NCBI GenBank assembly: GCA_017934275.1
Contig: JAGBJT010000020.1
Location: forward strand, 1-34,982
DNA length: 34,982 nucleotides
From: Cardiobacteriaceae bacterium
GTDB lineage: Bacteria; Pseudomonadota; Gammaproteobacteria; Cardiobacteriales; Cardiobacteriaceae
Direction: 5' to 3'
The notes under the pieces were generated by a model. It was given only the letters and a program-made list of their open reading frames with translations, ran no database searches and was not told the DNA's origin. Of the stretch, positions 26,184-34,982 are shown one piece after another (positions within the stretch are counted from its first letter, which is position 1; each line of letters opens with the position of its first letter). The translations under genes and the position numbers were made by a program.

Positions 26184-26290
26184 TATAGTCGTTTCAATTC
26201 AAAATAAGACAAGGCAGCAAGCCGAAGACAGTATCCAGAATACGGCGAGGCGCAGCTAACGCAGTATTATTTTGAAGTGGAACGACTATA
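26184..26290 (-). repeat. 107-bp inverted-repeat element, copy 3
   Basis: Begins TATAGTCGTTTCAATTC and ends GAAGTGGAACGACTATA. It differs from copy 2 at only a few core positions (such as CAGCAAGCC against CAGTAAGCC), so these two are the youngest pair in the window. It lies directly after glk. The flanks (GGCATT before, CAACGC after) form no obvious hairpin when joined through a single TA, unlike the sites of copies 1 and 4. Confidence 0.92.
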
Positions 26291-26356
26291 CAACGCAATA
26301 GCTGTGTTTTTCCGCCAAAATAACCGTAAATTATGAAATTTTTGTAAAAAAATCGG

Positions 26357-26372
26357 TTTTTTTTTTTTTTTT
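26357..26372. repeat. Run of 16 T upstream of the small membrane-protein pair
   Basis: Sixteen consecutive T follow AATCGG, 66 bases before the ATG at 26439. AACCG (26322-26326) can pair with the CGGTT that starts the run, so it may be the over-long U-tract of a weak glk terminator. It could also be a slippage-prone tract next to the promoter of the following gene; possible promoter bases such as TTGCAA and TTTAAT lie just downstream. Length should vary between isolates if it is hypermutable. Confidence 0.6.
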
Positions 26373-26438
26373 CTGCTGTTACACTGATTTGCGCATTCAT
26401 TGCAAGGTTTAATTCAAAATTCATTAAAAGGATAATTT

Positions 26439-26885
26439 ATGACGGATATAGAAAATCCATATTCCGCACCGCAGGGAAATACGGAAAGTACTCAGCACTA
26501 TGACGGAAATTTAATAACTCCAAAATCATTAAAGCTTTTGAAATCAGCAGGAAGATGGTCGATGTTTTTATTTATCGTGCATCTTTTTAGTCTGATATTT
26601 CTTCCATTTATTACGATTGCTTTATTAGCATCAAAGGATGGTTTCAGTAATGGCGTTGGCTCTTTTATTTCTTTTCTAATCAGTATTTTTCTGGTTGTAT
26701 TTTTTTGGCAATATTCCAGAGCTTGCAAGAAAATGCAAACAATCCAGGATTTAGAAACTCTTGCCCGTGTTTTTAATAAACATACTGCTGTGCTAAAAGT
26801 ATGGGGATTGTCATTTTTATTGACGGCTGGTTTTGTGATTATTCTTATTGTCGTTGTGAGTTTTATGTTTGCGAACGGGAGATAA
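26439..26885 (+). CDS. Small membrane protein with N-terminal NPYSAP motif
   Basis: Function unknown. The 148 residues start with a soluble segment containing NPYSAP (6-11), a motif seen at the N-terminus of many small bacterial membrane proteins. Three or four hydrophobic helices follow at about 38-64, 72-92 and 116-143, with a basic/amphipathic loop FWQYSRACKKMQTIQDLETL between the second and third. AAAGGA lies before the ATG. The next, frameshifted gene has the same layout and is probably a tandem paralogue. No catalytic motif is visible. Confidence 0.75.
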   Translation: MTDIENPYSAPQGNTESTQHYDGNLITPKSLKLLKSAGRWSMFLFIVHLFSLIFLPFITIALLASKDGFSNGVGSFISFLISIFLVVFFWQYSRACKKMQTIQDLETLARVFNKHTAVLKVWGLSFLLTAGFVIILIVVVSFMFANGR

Positions 26886-26888
26886 ATT

Positions 26889-27303
26889 GTGGAATTCAGA
26901 AAACATTTAGCTAAAGCTGCGTTTTGGTCAAGAGTGTGTTCTTGGCTTTGGGGGGCTATTTTTTGCTGCTTCATTTCTTGTTTTTCTTGGAACTGTTTTA
27001 GCCGCCTTGTCGGGAGGAAAAATAGCTAAAGAATTCTATGAGAGTGATTCCACAGGTATGTATGCAGCAATTATTGGTGTATTTATTTTGCTAGTTATTC
27101 TTTATTACATTTATGCATGTTTTCGAAAATATGCCAAAGAATGCGATCGTGGAATAGAAAATTTTTCAGCTCAGCAAATAGAACAAATACTTTTGCGGCA
27201 AGTAAGAATTATTAGATTGTATGGTTTGTATAAATTGGCTTATGTTCTCTTTTTTGTCATTTTCTTTTTAATTGGATTTTTTGGATTTTTAGCAACAAGA
27301 TAA
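26889..27303 (+). pseudogene. Frameshifted paralogue of the small membrane protein
   Basis: A GTG at 26889, six bases after GGGAGA, starts VEFRKHLAKAAFWSRVCSWL. That frame ends 45 codons later. After a run of six G (26950-26955) the protein continues in the next frame as LFFAASFLVFLGTVLAALSG and on to YKLAYVLFFVIFFLIGFFGF, stopping at 27303. With one G fewer the product would be one 137-residue protein with the same helix-loop-helix plan as its upstream neighbour (AKECDRGIENFSAQQIEQIL is the matching loop). A recent mutation, phase variation at the G run or a sequencing error could each explain this. The distal frame lacks a good start of its own (TTG at 27007). Confidence 0.7.
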
Positions 27304-27308
27304 AAATA

Positions 27309-27336
27309 AAAAACCCCGTATTAAGACGGGGTTTTT
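27309..27336. terminator. Bidirectional intrinsic terminator between convergent genes
   Basis: AAAAACCCCGT (27309-27319) pairs perfectly with ACGGGGTTTTT (27326-27336) around ATTAAG. T-runs are present on both strands, so it can end the + membrane-protein unit and the - secreted-protein gene, whose stop is at 27367. Confidence 0.92.
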
Positions 27337-27366
27337 ATTGTTTTCAAAAGATTTATTCAATTGAAA

Positions 27367-28710
27367 TTAGTTTTCCGCATTTTGAATTTCGTCGATGATT
27401 TGGAAAACTCTTTGCATCAACTGAGCAGTGCTCTCAGCACTTTTTTCATCAGGAAGAACTAATTCACCGCTCTGATTCCAGAATTTAGTTTCGCCACGCA
27501 CGAATTCACCGCCTTGGAGTACAAATCGAGCATAAGCTTGACCGTCAGTGCGGTAGAGAGTTAAATCGTTGCGACCTTCTGGGCTTTCCACGAGGTATCC
27601 GAGGATTGTCGCGCCATCGTCGTAATAGAAAACTTGCGAGCGTGTATCAACTTGTGCGATTAACTTACCGTTTTTGTAATGCGCTTGCATTGTGAGTGGA
27701 TTTGATTCTTCATCGAGGATTAAAGCACTAGTCAAAATTCCTTTACGGTTATACCAAGCAACTAAACCTTGATTTTCGCTCACCGAGAAATCTTCCACAT
27801 TTCCGTCTTTGCGCACGAGGAATTTATTAGTTTGCGGAGTTTTGGTGTCTTGATAAAAATCTTGTGCGACGAGCAAACCGTTTTCATCTTTACCTAAAAC
27901 TTGACGGTAATAACCTTTTTCATCTGCTTTATCGGTTAATTTTCCTTCGGCAGAGAAATACAAAGTTTTCGGCTCTTTATCGGCGGTGAATTTGAATTCG
28001 TCTTTGTAATCTTGTGCTTTTTTGGTGATGAGTTTTTCGCTGAATTCTGGTTTAGGAATGCCTAAATCTTGCGTAGTTGGAACTAAATTTTCCGCTTCTT
28101 CTGTATTGGTAACGGCTTTTTGTTCAGGTGCTTGTTCAACTTTTTCTACTTCTGCGGCTTGTTCAGTTTTTTCTACCGCCTCGGTTTTTGGCGCAGTTTC
28201 CGTATTCGGCATTTGGTTTGGCACTGTTTCCTTGGCAGGCGCGATATTTTCTGCTGGCTGTTCTGCTGGCACATTTTCAGGATTTTTAATTGCCTCAATT
28301 GCCTCGGCGGCTTCTACCGCGGTTTCGGTGCTTTTTACCGCGACCACGATATCGGCAGCTTCTTCTGCGGTTTTAGTTTCTTTGATTGCTTTGATAACTT
28401 TTTCGGCAGCTTCTTGATTTTCTATTTCACCTTTGTTTTTGAAAATTGATCTTGGTGGACGACTAGTGTCAATTTCGTTAGATTTTTTGGGATTGATATC
28501 GGTTTTGGAAGGAGCTTCTTGGGTGGAAGGAAGTTGTAATTCTTCTTGGGTGGCGTTGATGGTTGGTTCGCCTTTTTCGATTTTTGCTTGAATTTCAGCT
28601 TCTTCTTGAGGATTTGCTTGTTGGGCGGGTTCGGTATTTTCCTGATTTTGAGCTTGCACGCTTAAAGCGACCGCGCCTAAAAGAAGCATTGCTAAAAGTT
28701 TTTTCTGCAT
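27367..28710 (-). CDS. Secreted Ala/Glu-rich protein with C-terminal MORN/YwqK-like region
   Basis: Function unknown. The 447 residues begin with a signal peptide (MQKKLLAMLLLGAVALSVQA, likely cut before QNQ). Residues about 21-230 are low-complexity, rich in Ala, Glu, Thr and Pro, with three imperfect 16-17-residue repeats at about 101-150 (AAEKVIKAIKETKTAEE, AADIVVAVKSTETAVEA, AEAIEAIKNPENVPAEQ). From about 233 a folded part alternates Tyr/Gly/Asp-rich strands (YFSAEGKLTD, YNRKGILTSA, HYKNGKLIAQVD), like MORN-2/YwqK repeats. No lipobox is present. CGGAG precedes the ATG. Probably periplasmic or surface; a link to the envelope is inference. Confidence 0.8.
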   Translation of the reverse strand: MQKKLLAMLLLGAVALSVQAQNQENTEPAQQANPQEEAEIQAKIEKGEPTINATQEELQLPSTQEAPSKTDINPKKSNEIDTSRPPRSIFKNKGEIENQEAAEKVIKAIKETKTAEEAADIVVAVKSTETAVEAAEAIEAIKNPENVPAEQPAENIAPAKETVPNQMPNTETAPKTEAVEKTEQAAEVEKVEQAPEQKAVTNTEEAENLVPTTQDLGIPKPEFSEKLITKKAQDYKDEFKFTADKEPKTLYFSAEGKLTDKADEKGYYRQVLGKDENGLLVAQDFYQDTKTPQTNKFLVRKDGNVEDFSVSENQGLVAWYNRKGILTSALILDEESNPLTMQAHYKNGKLIAQVDTRSQVFYYDDGATILGYLVESPEGRNDLTLYRTDGQAYARFVLQGGEFVRGETKFWNQSGELVLPDEKSAESTAQLMQRVFQIIDEIQNAEN

Positions 28711-28736
28711 AGTTTTGTCTCCGTTAATTAAAAAGT

Positions 28737-28779
28737 AAAAAACGCTTGAAAAATGTGCTTTTTTTAGCGAATTTCAAGC
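28737..28779 (-). terminator. Terminator-like hairpin downstream of mvaD (- strand)
   Basis: Read on -, GCTTGAAA (28779-28772) pairs with TTTCAAGC (28751-28744), followed by GTTTTTT. The 20-base loop can itself form a small AGC/GCT stem. It lies between the mvaD stop (28817) and the secreted-protein start (28710), so the latter gene probably has its own promoter overlapping or just after this structure. Confidence 0.6.
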
Positions 28780-28816
28780 TATGACCGTTGATTTTATTTG
28801 CAATTTTGTCCGTTAT

Positions 28817-29824
28817 TCATTCAAAGGGATTGACAAATATCGCGGAATGAAAGTTTTTTTCGATTATTTCTCGTGTATCCGAGTTTTCTTCAAAGAGCAA
28901 TTTCAGATTTGGACCTGCATCGATAGTGAAAAATATTTCCGCAGCACTTTCCCGTAAATCCCAAACTTTCCGCATTGCCGTGATAGTTTCGGATTGTAGA
29001 TAGAGCAAACTTGGTCGTGCGGCGAGCATTGCCGCGTGCATAGCAAGAGCGTTTTCTTCGGCGAGTTGGAGGAGTTTTCGGAGATTACCGTTAGTTATTG
29101 CCGCTTCGATTTTGGTCAGTTCCAGCTCGGCGGTTTCAATCCAAGCTGAAAAATACGGTGAAGTGCGGGCGGTATGAATCATTGCGTCGCGGCTAGGATT
29201 TTTTTTCGCTTTGTCATCGATTTTGACTAGTGCTAGACGAAGTTTGCGGCTTGGAGAATTTTCTGAAATGTCGAGTAGTTCGGCGTAAGAGTCCGTTCCG
29301 TCGTTTTTTTCGCCGCGCTTCCATTTCACAAACCCTTGCCAAAACGAACGAGCCGCTGAACCGCTACCGATACGGGCAATTGCGGAAAGCGTGTTGCTCT
29401 CTAAATCTAAATTCCAAAAATCATTTGCAGCGAGCGTGAGTGCGGCAAATCCTGATGCACTTGATGCCAAGCCTGCGGCGGTCGGAATATTGTTTTCGGT
29501 GATGACTTCAATTGCAGTGTTTCCAAGGTTTGCGCGGAAATAATCCAAAAAATTGATAACTTTTGCCGCAAATGGTTTATCTAACGGTATTTCTTCACCG
29601 TTTAACACAACACGGTCGCGGCTACTTTTTTGCAAAGTAGTGCTCGTGCCGAGACCGCCAAGAGAAATAGAAATGCTGGAATTGCAGGGAAGATTTAATT
29701 CCACATCGCGTTTTCCCCAATATTTCGCAAGCGCGATATTGCTAGGAGCAAATGCCGTTGCTTCATCGCGAGGGGAATTGCCTTTGCCTTGTAGAACTTG
29801 ACGGAAGAATTCTTGTTTATTCAT
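28817..29824 (-). CDS. mvaD: Diphosphomevalonate decarboxylase
   Basis: Last ATP-dependent step of the mevalonate pathway, giving isopentenyl diphosphate. From the ATG at 29824 (AGGAAAC upstream) the protein has 335 residues; a longer frame from further upstream crosses the ligA terminator and is rejected. GHMP-kinase features: SNIALAKYWGKRDVELNLP, then IPTAAGLASSASGFAALT, GSGSAARSFWQGFVKWKRG, SRDAMIHTARTSPYF, and the catalytic aspartate in FTIDAGPNLKLL. All decarboxylase residues I know are kept, so mevalonate 3-kinase-type activity is less likely. No other mevalonate gene is in the window. Most gammaproteobacteria use the MEP route, so this suggests a transferred pathway. Confidence 0.93.
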   Translation of the reverse strand: MNKQEFFRQVLQGKGNSPRDEATAFAPSNIALAKYWGKRDVELNLPCNSSISISLGGLGTSTTLQKSSRDRVVLNGEEIPLDKPFAAKVINFLDYFRANLGNTAIEVITENNIPTAAGLASSASGFAALTLAANDFWNLDLESNTLSAIARIGSGSAARSFWQGFVKWKRGEKNDGTDSYAELLDISENSPSRKLRLALVKIDDKAKKNPSRDAMIHTARTSPYFSAWIETAELELTKIEAAITNGNLRKLLQLAEENALAMHAAMLAARPSLLYLQSETITAMRKVWDLRESAAEIFFTIDAGPNLKLLFEENSDTREIIEKNFHSAIFVNPFE

Positions 29825-29887
29825 AAATATTGTGTTTCCTGATTTTTTGTAGGGCGTATCTAAAAATTCATTTTTTACCGCTCTCCG

Positions 29888-29938
29888 AAAAAAAAAGAGA
29901 GGGGCTTGTGGGGCGGCTGCCCCACTCCCCGCTTTTTT
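29888..29938. terminator. GC-rich terminator between ligA and mvaD
   Basis: GTGGGGC (29908-29914) pairs perfectly with GCCCCAC (29919-29925), with an outer GGGG (29901-29904)/CCCC (29927-29930) helix. On - it is followed after a few bases by nine T (complement of 29896-29888), ending the ligA transcript. On + six T follow (29933-29938). If strong, mvaD needs its own promoter in the 60 bases that remain before its start, within 29825-29888. Confidence 0.8.
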
Positions 29939-29963
29939 GAATTTGCAAATCAACCGTCAAATA

Positions 29964-33343
<3,380 letters not shown>

Positions 33344-33399
33344 AAAAATAAAATTTAACCGTCAAATCGAAAATTATAAAAATTGATACATTCACAAAA
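33344..33399. promoter_or_regulatory. Divergent intergenic region, MATE gene / ferredoxin
   Basis: The only head-to-head gap in the window: 56 A/T-rich bases must hold promoters for both directions. TTATAAAAATTGATAC contains possible -10-like words for +, and the complement has TATAATTTTCGATT for -. Neither strand shows a ribosome-binding site before its ATG, so short-leader or leaderless mRNAs are possible. No operator dyad is seen. Confidence 0.4.
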
Positions 33400-33669
33400 A
33401 TGAGTAATCAAACTAATTACAGCGTAAAAATCGCGGATAGAAGAATTTATATTTCCAGCGGAGAAACTTTATTGGAAGCAATGGAAAATGCGGATATTCC
33501 TTGTGAATACCAATGCCGTCAAGGTTATTGCGGACATTGCCGAATGCGGCTGGTGCAGGGAAAATATTCTTACCGCGACACTCCTCTTGCATATATTCGT
33601 GATGGAGAAATTTTGCCCTGTTTAGCGCAAATAGAAGCAGATATGGAAATTGCAAAAGTTACGGAATAG
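33400..33669 (+). CDS. yfaE: YfaE-type [2Fe-2S] ferredoxin
   Basis: Plant-type ferredoxin of 89 residues (84 in E. coli YfaE), which maintains the diferric-tyrosyl cofactor of class Ia ribonucleotide reductase NrdB. The cluster cysteines are C39, C44 and C47 in YQCRQGYCGHCRMRL, plus C74 in GEILPCLAQ. The segment TPLAYIRDGEILPC matches YfaE closely (PLAFIQPGEILPC). In enterobacteria it follows nrdAB; here it precedes dnaQ with no nrd gene in the window. The role is inferred from the family, with moderate certainty against other small ferredoxins. Confidence 0.85.
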   Translation: MSNQTNYSVKIADRRIYISSGETLLEAMENADIPCEYQCRQGYCGHCRMRLVQGKYSYRDTPLAYIRDGEILPCLAQIEADMEIAKVTE

Positions 33670-33708
33670 TTTTTTATATAAATTTGAATAAGTATTAAAG
33701 GAATATAG

Positions 33709-34497
33709 ATGAAAAAAATAATCTTCGATACCGAAACCACAGGTATGTTCCGAGGAGATAGAAATGATGTCGCGAAAGGTCATTACATTGTCGAACTCGG
33801 TGCGATAAAAATTCAAGATCGCCGTCCGACTGGTGAGGAATTGCATCTTTTCTTCAAACCGAAAATCAAAATGGACGAGGAAGTTATCCGTATTCACCAA
33901 ATTACCAATGAATTTTTAGCTGACAAACCGACTTTCGCCGAACAACTCAGCATAATTGAAGCGTTTTTTAACGACCCCGAAGTTGATGAAATCATCGCGC
34001 ACAATATTGCTTTCGACCAATGTTTTATGAATACGGAATTAAAGCGCGCTAAATCGAAATTAAAACTCATCGAGCCGCGTTTTGTTATTACCGATAGCCT
34101 AAAAATCGCCCGCGCTAATCTCAAAGACATCAAGAAACATAACCTCGATGCACTTTGTAAGTATTACAACATCGATACAAGTGAGCGGGAAACGGAAGGA
34201 CACGGTGCATTACTAGATAGCAAATTACTACTAAAAGTGTGGCTGAAATTAACGGGCGGACAACATAATCTCTTTGCTGAAAATCAAGTTGAAAATACAA
34301 GTGAAAAAAGACTTGAAGAACCTGAAAATAATGCTTCTTCCCAAGCTAAAAATAAAGATGAGGAGTTAGACCAAGCCGCTGAAAAAATTATGCTGTTGAT
34401 ACAAAAAAATAACAGTGGTTTTAGCTGGAAGAAAATAGAAAATAAAGCAGAAGATATTGAACTACATCAGAAAATATTGGAAAAAATAAGAGCTTGA
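33709..34497 (+). CDS. dnaQ: DNA polymerase III epsilon subunit (3'-5' proofreading exonuclease)
   Basis: Proofreading subunit of the replicative polymerase core. The DEDDh residues are all visible: D7 and E9 in FDTETTG, D103 in HNIAFDQCFMN, H165 and D170 in HGALLDSKLL. After the nuclease domain comes GGQHNLFAE, whose QHNLF (185-189) is a canonical beta-clamp-binding motif (QTSMAF in E. coli). A long charged tail (about 190-262) should bind the alpha subunit. At 262 residues it is longer than E. coli epsilon (243). AAAGGA lies before the ATG. A bidirectional terminator follows. Confidence 0.96.
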   Translation: MKKIIFDTETTGMFRGDRNDVAKGHYIVELGAIKIQDRRPTGEELHLFFKPKIKMDEEVIRIHQITNEFLADKPTFAEQLSIIEAFFNDPEVDEIIAHNIAFDQCFMNTELKRAKSKLKLIEPRFVITDSLKIARANLKDIKKHNLDALCKYYNIDTSERETEGHGALLDSKLLLKVWLKLTGGQHNLFAENQVENTSEKRLEEPENNASSQAKNKDEELDQAAEKIMLLIQKNNSGFSWKKIENKAEDIELHQKILEKIRA

Positions 34498-34524
34498 GGG
34501 AATGTTTATTTGTTTTAGTTTTAT

Positions 34525-34569
34525 AAAAACAAACGGCAAGAATTTTTTACCTCTTGCCGTTTTGTTTTT
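34525..34569. terminator. Bidirectional intrinsic terminator after dnaQ
   Basis: CGGCAAGA (34534-34541) pairs with TCTTGCCG (34552-34559); the stem extends outward through AAAAACAAA against TTTTGTTTTT with one bulge. The loop is ATTTTTTACC. T-runs on both strands allow termination from either side. Confidence 0.9.
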
Positions 34570-34858
34570 CTACCATTCAAACTTTTTTCTTTGATGACGG
34601 TTCGGATGATAATCTTCTTCCATAATTTATATGGAATATTTATCCGCTTCGACCAAGCATATTGTTCTTTTGATTGTATAAGCCTCCTCTGAAAGTAAAA
34701 CAATAAATATGCTTGGTTAAATTTGCCAGATTTAGCGATATAGTCGTTCCATTTCAAAATAATACTGCGGGAGCTTCATCGCCGTATTCTGTATACTGTC
34801 TTTAAGCTCGCTGCCTTGTCTTATTTTGAATTGAAACGACTATAAATCTGGCTTTTTT
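34570..34858 (+). ncRNA. Candidate small RNA region with anti-SD loop and repeat-interrupted terminator
   Basis: Between the dnaQ terminator and the next hairpin no protein gene is convincing. ACCAAGCATAT (34652-34662) pairs perfectly with ATATGCTTGGT (34707-34717), and the loop contains CCTCCTCT (34683-34690), complementary to a strong Shine-Dalgarno sequence. Then GCCAGATTTA (34725-34734) would pair with TAAATCTGGC (34843-34852) before six T if the intervening repeat copy were absent. Hairpin, C-rich loop and terminator on + are small-RNA features, but no promoter is clear, and on - the loop would instead read AGAGGAGG. Speculative. Confidence 0.35.
34739..34844 (+). repeat. 106-bp inverted-repeat element, copy 4, inside a terminator stem
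   Basis: Same orientation as copy 1: begins TATAGTCGTTCCATTTC, ends GAATTGAAACGACTATA; the core is the most diverged (GGGAGCTTCATCGCCG, CTTTAAGCTCGC) and one base shorter. Removing it with one TA joins GCCAGATTTA-GCGA to TAAATCTGGC and TTTTTT, a perfect 10-bp intrinsic terminator. This indicates insertion at TA with TA duplication and gives the element boundaries as TA-TAGTCG...CGACTA-TA. Confidence 0.92.
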
Positions 34859-34870
34859 ATATAAACGCCT

Positions 34871-34904
34871 AAAAAGACAAAACCGACAAGTTTCCTTGTC
34901 GGTT
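34871..34904 (-). terminator. Intrinsic terminator reading on -, near the window end
   Basis: AACCGACAAG (34881-34890) pairs perfectly with CTTGTCGGTT (34895-34904) around a four-base loop. On - it is followed by TTGTCTTTTT (34880-34871), on + by GTGTCG. It should therefore end a transcript coming from beyond the right edge on -. Confidence 0.85.
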
Positions 34905-34982
34905 GTGTCGCTGGGTTATGAAGTTGTTTATGGTCAGTGGATACCAGTCCTACCACGCGAGCTCCATTCTTAATAAAGAATG
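34905..34982. other. Unassigned right edge of the window
   Basis: No gene assigned. A frame open to the edge exists on - (reading NGARVVGLVSTDHKQLHN), but it would run through the terminator hairpin to a TAG in repeat copy 4, so it is doubtful. The last 18 bases form a small dyad, CATTCTT-aata-AAGAATG (34965-34982). I see no tRNA or rRNA match. Confidence 0.3.

Noticed and set aside
28022-28449. Two + strand frames (Ser/Ala- and Phe/Cys-rich) opposite the secreted protein
   Set aside because: Mirror of the repetitive Ala/Glu coding sequence; no ribosome-binding sites.
29825-29953. Longer mvaD product with 43 extra N-terminal residues
   Set aside because: The extension would translate the ligA terminator hairpin and its T-run; AGGAAAC and the family N-terminus support the ATG at 29824.
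34521-34757. 78-codon frame on - in the right-hand gap
   Set aside because: Starts inside repeat copy 4 and ends inside the dnaQ terminator; Lys/Ile/Arg-rich with no recognisable motif.
34840-34982. Possible C-terminus of a - strand gene entering from the right edge
   Set aside because: The frame passes through a perfect intrinsic terminator and takes its stop from the repeat; too short to judge, though a truncated gene cannot be fully excluded.

Overview
The window reads as a chromosomal segment of a low-GC gammaproteobacterium. It opens inside the last codons of tuf and runs through a complete S10-spc-alpha ribosomal cluster in canonical order (rpsJ to rplQ, about 0.15-13.6 kb, all on +). 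Three points favour a gammaproteobacterium over a betaproteobacterium: no infA between secY and rpmJ, a 102-residue zinc-free S14, and protein lengths close to those of E. coli. I cannot fix the order or genus. The mevalonate decarboxylase gene and the Correia-like 107-bp repeats hint at a host-associated lineage such as Cardiobacteriales or relatives, but this is speculation.

From 13.66 to 26.2 kb, still on +, come housekeeping genes: hemH (haem), a short-chain dehydrogenase, folE2 (folate/queuosine entry), trmB (tRNA m7G46), argA (arginine), panB-panC-panD (pantothenate, complete apart from panE), djlA (membrane J-protein), rapZ (RNA-binding regulator of glucosamine-6-phosphate synthesis), an NCS2 purine permease, a polytopic membrane protein, an orphan AbrB/VapB-like antitoxin and glk. 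At 26.4-27.3 kb lie two paralogous small membrane proteins, the second split by a frameshift at a run of six G.

From 27.4 to 33.3 kb the genes lie on -. In transcription order they are a MATE efflux pump, ligA (NAD+ ligase with a clamp-motif-like N-terminal extension), mvaD (diphosphomevalonate decarboxylase) and a secreted Ala/Glu-rich protein. A divergent intergenic region leads back to + genes: a YfaE-type ferredoxin and dnaQ.

The last 485 bases (34.5-35.0 kb) hold no convincing gene. They contain several strong hairpins, a possible small RNA and a repeat copy.

The most notable non-genic system is a family of four 106-107-bp inverted-repeat elements (MITE-like, apparent TA target duplication) at 17.11, 19.42, 26.18 and 34.74 kb. 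One copy supplies the panB stop codon. One sits exactly in the stem of what would otherwise be a perfect intrinsic terminator. A third interrupts another inverted repeat. Intrinsic-terminator-like hairpins also occur inside the ribosomal cluster (rpsJ/rplC, rpsM/rpsK, rpoA/rplQ), suggesting internal attenuation.
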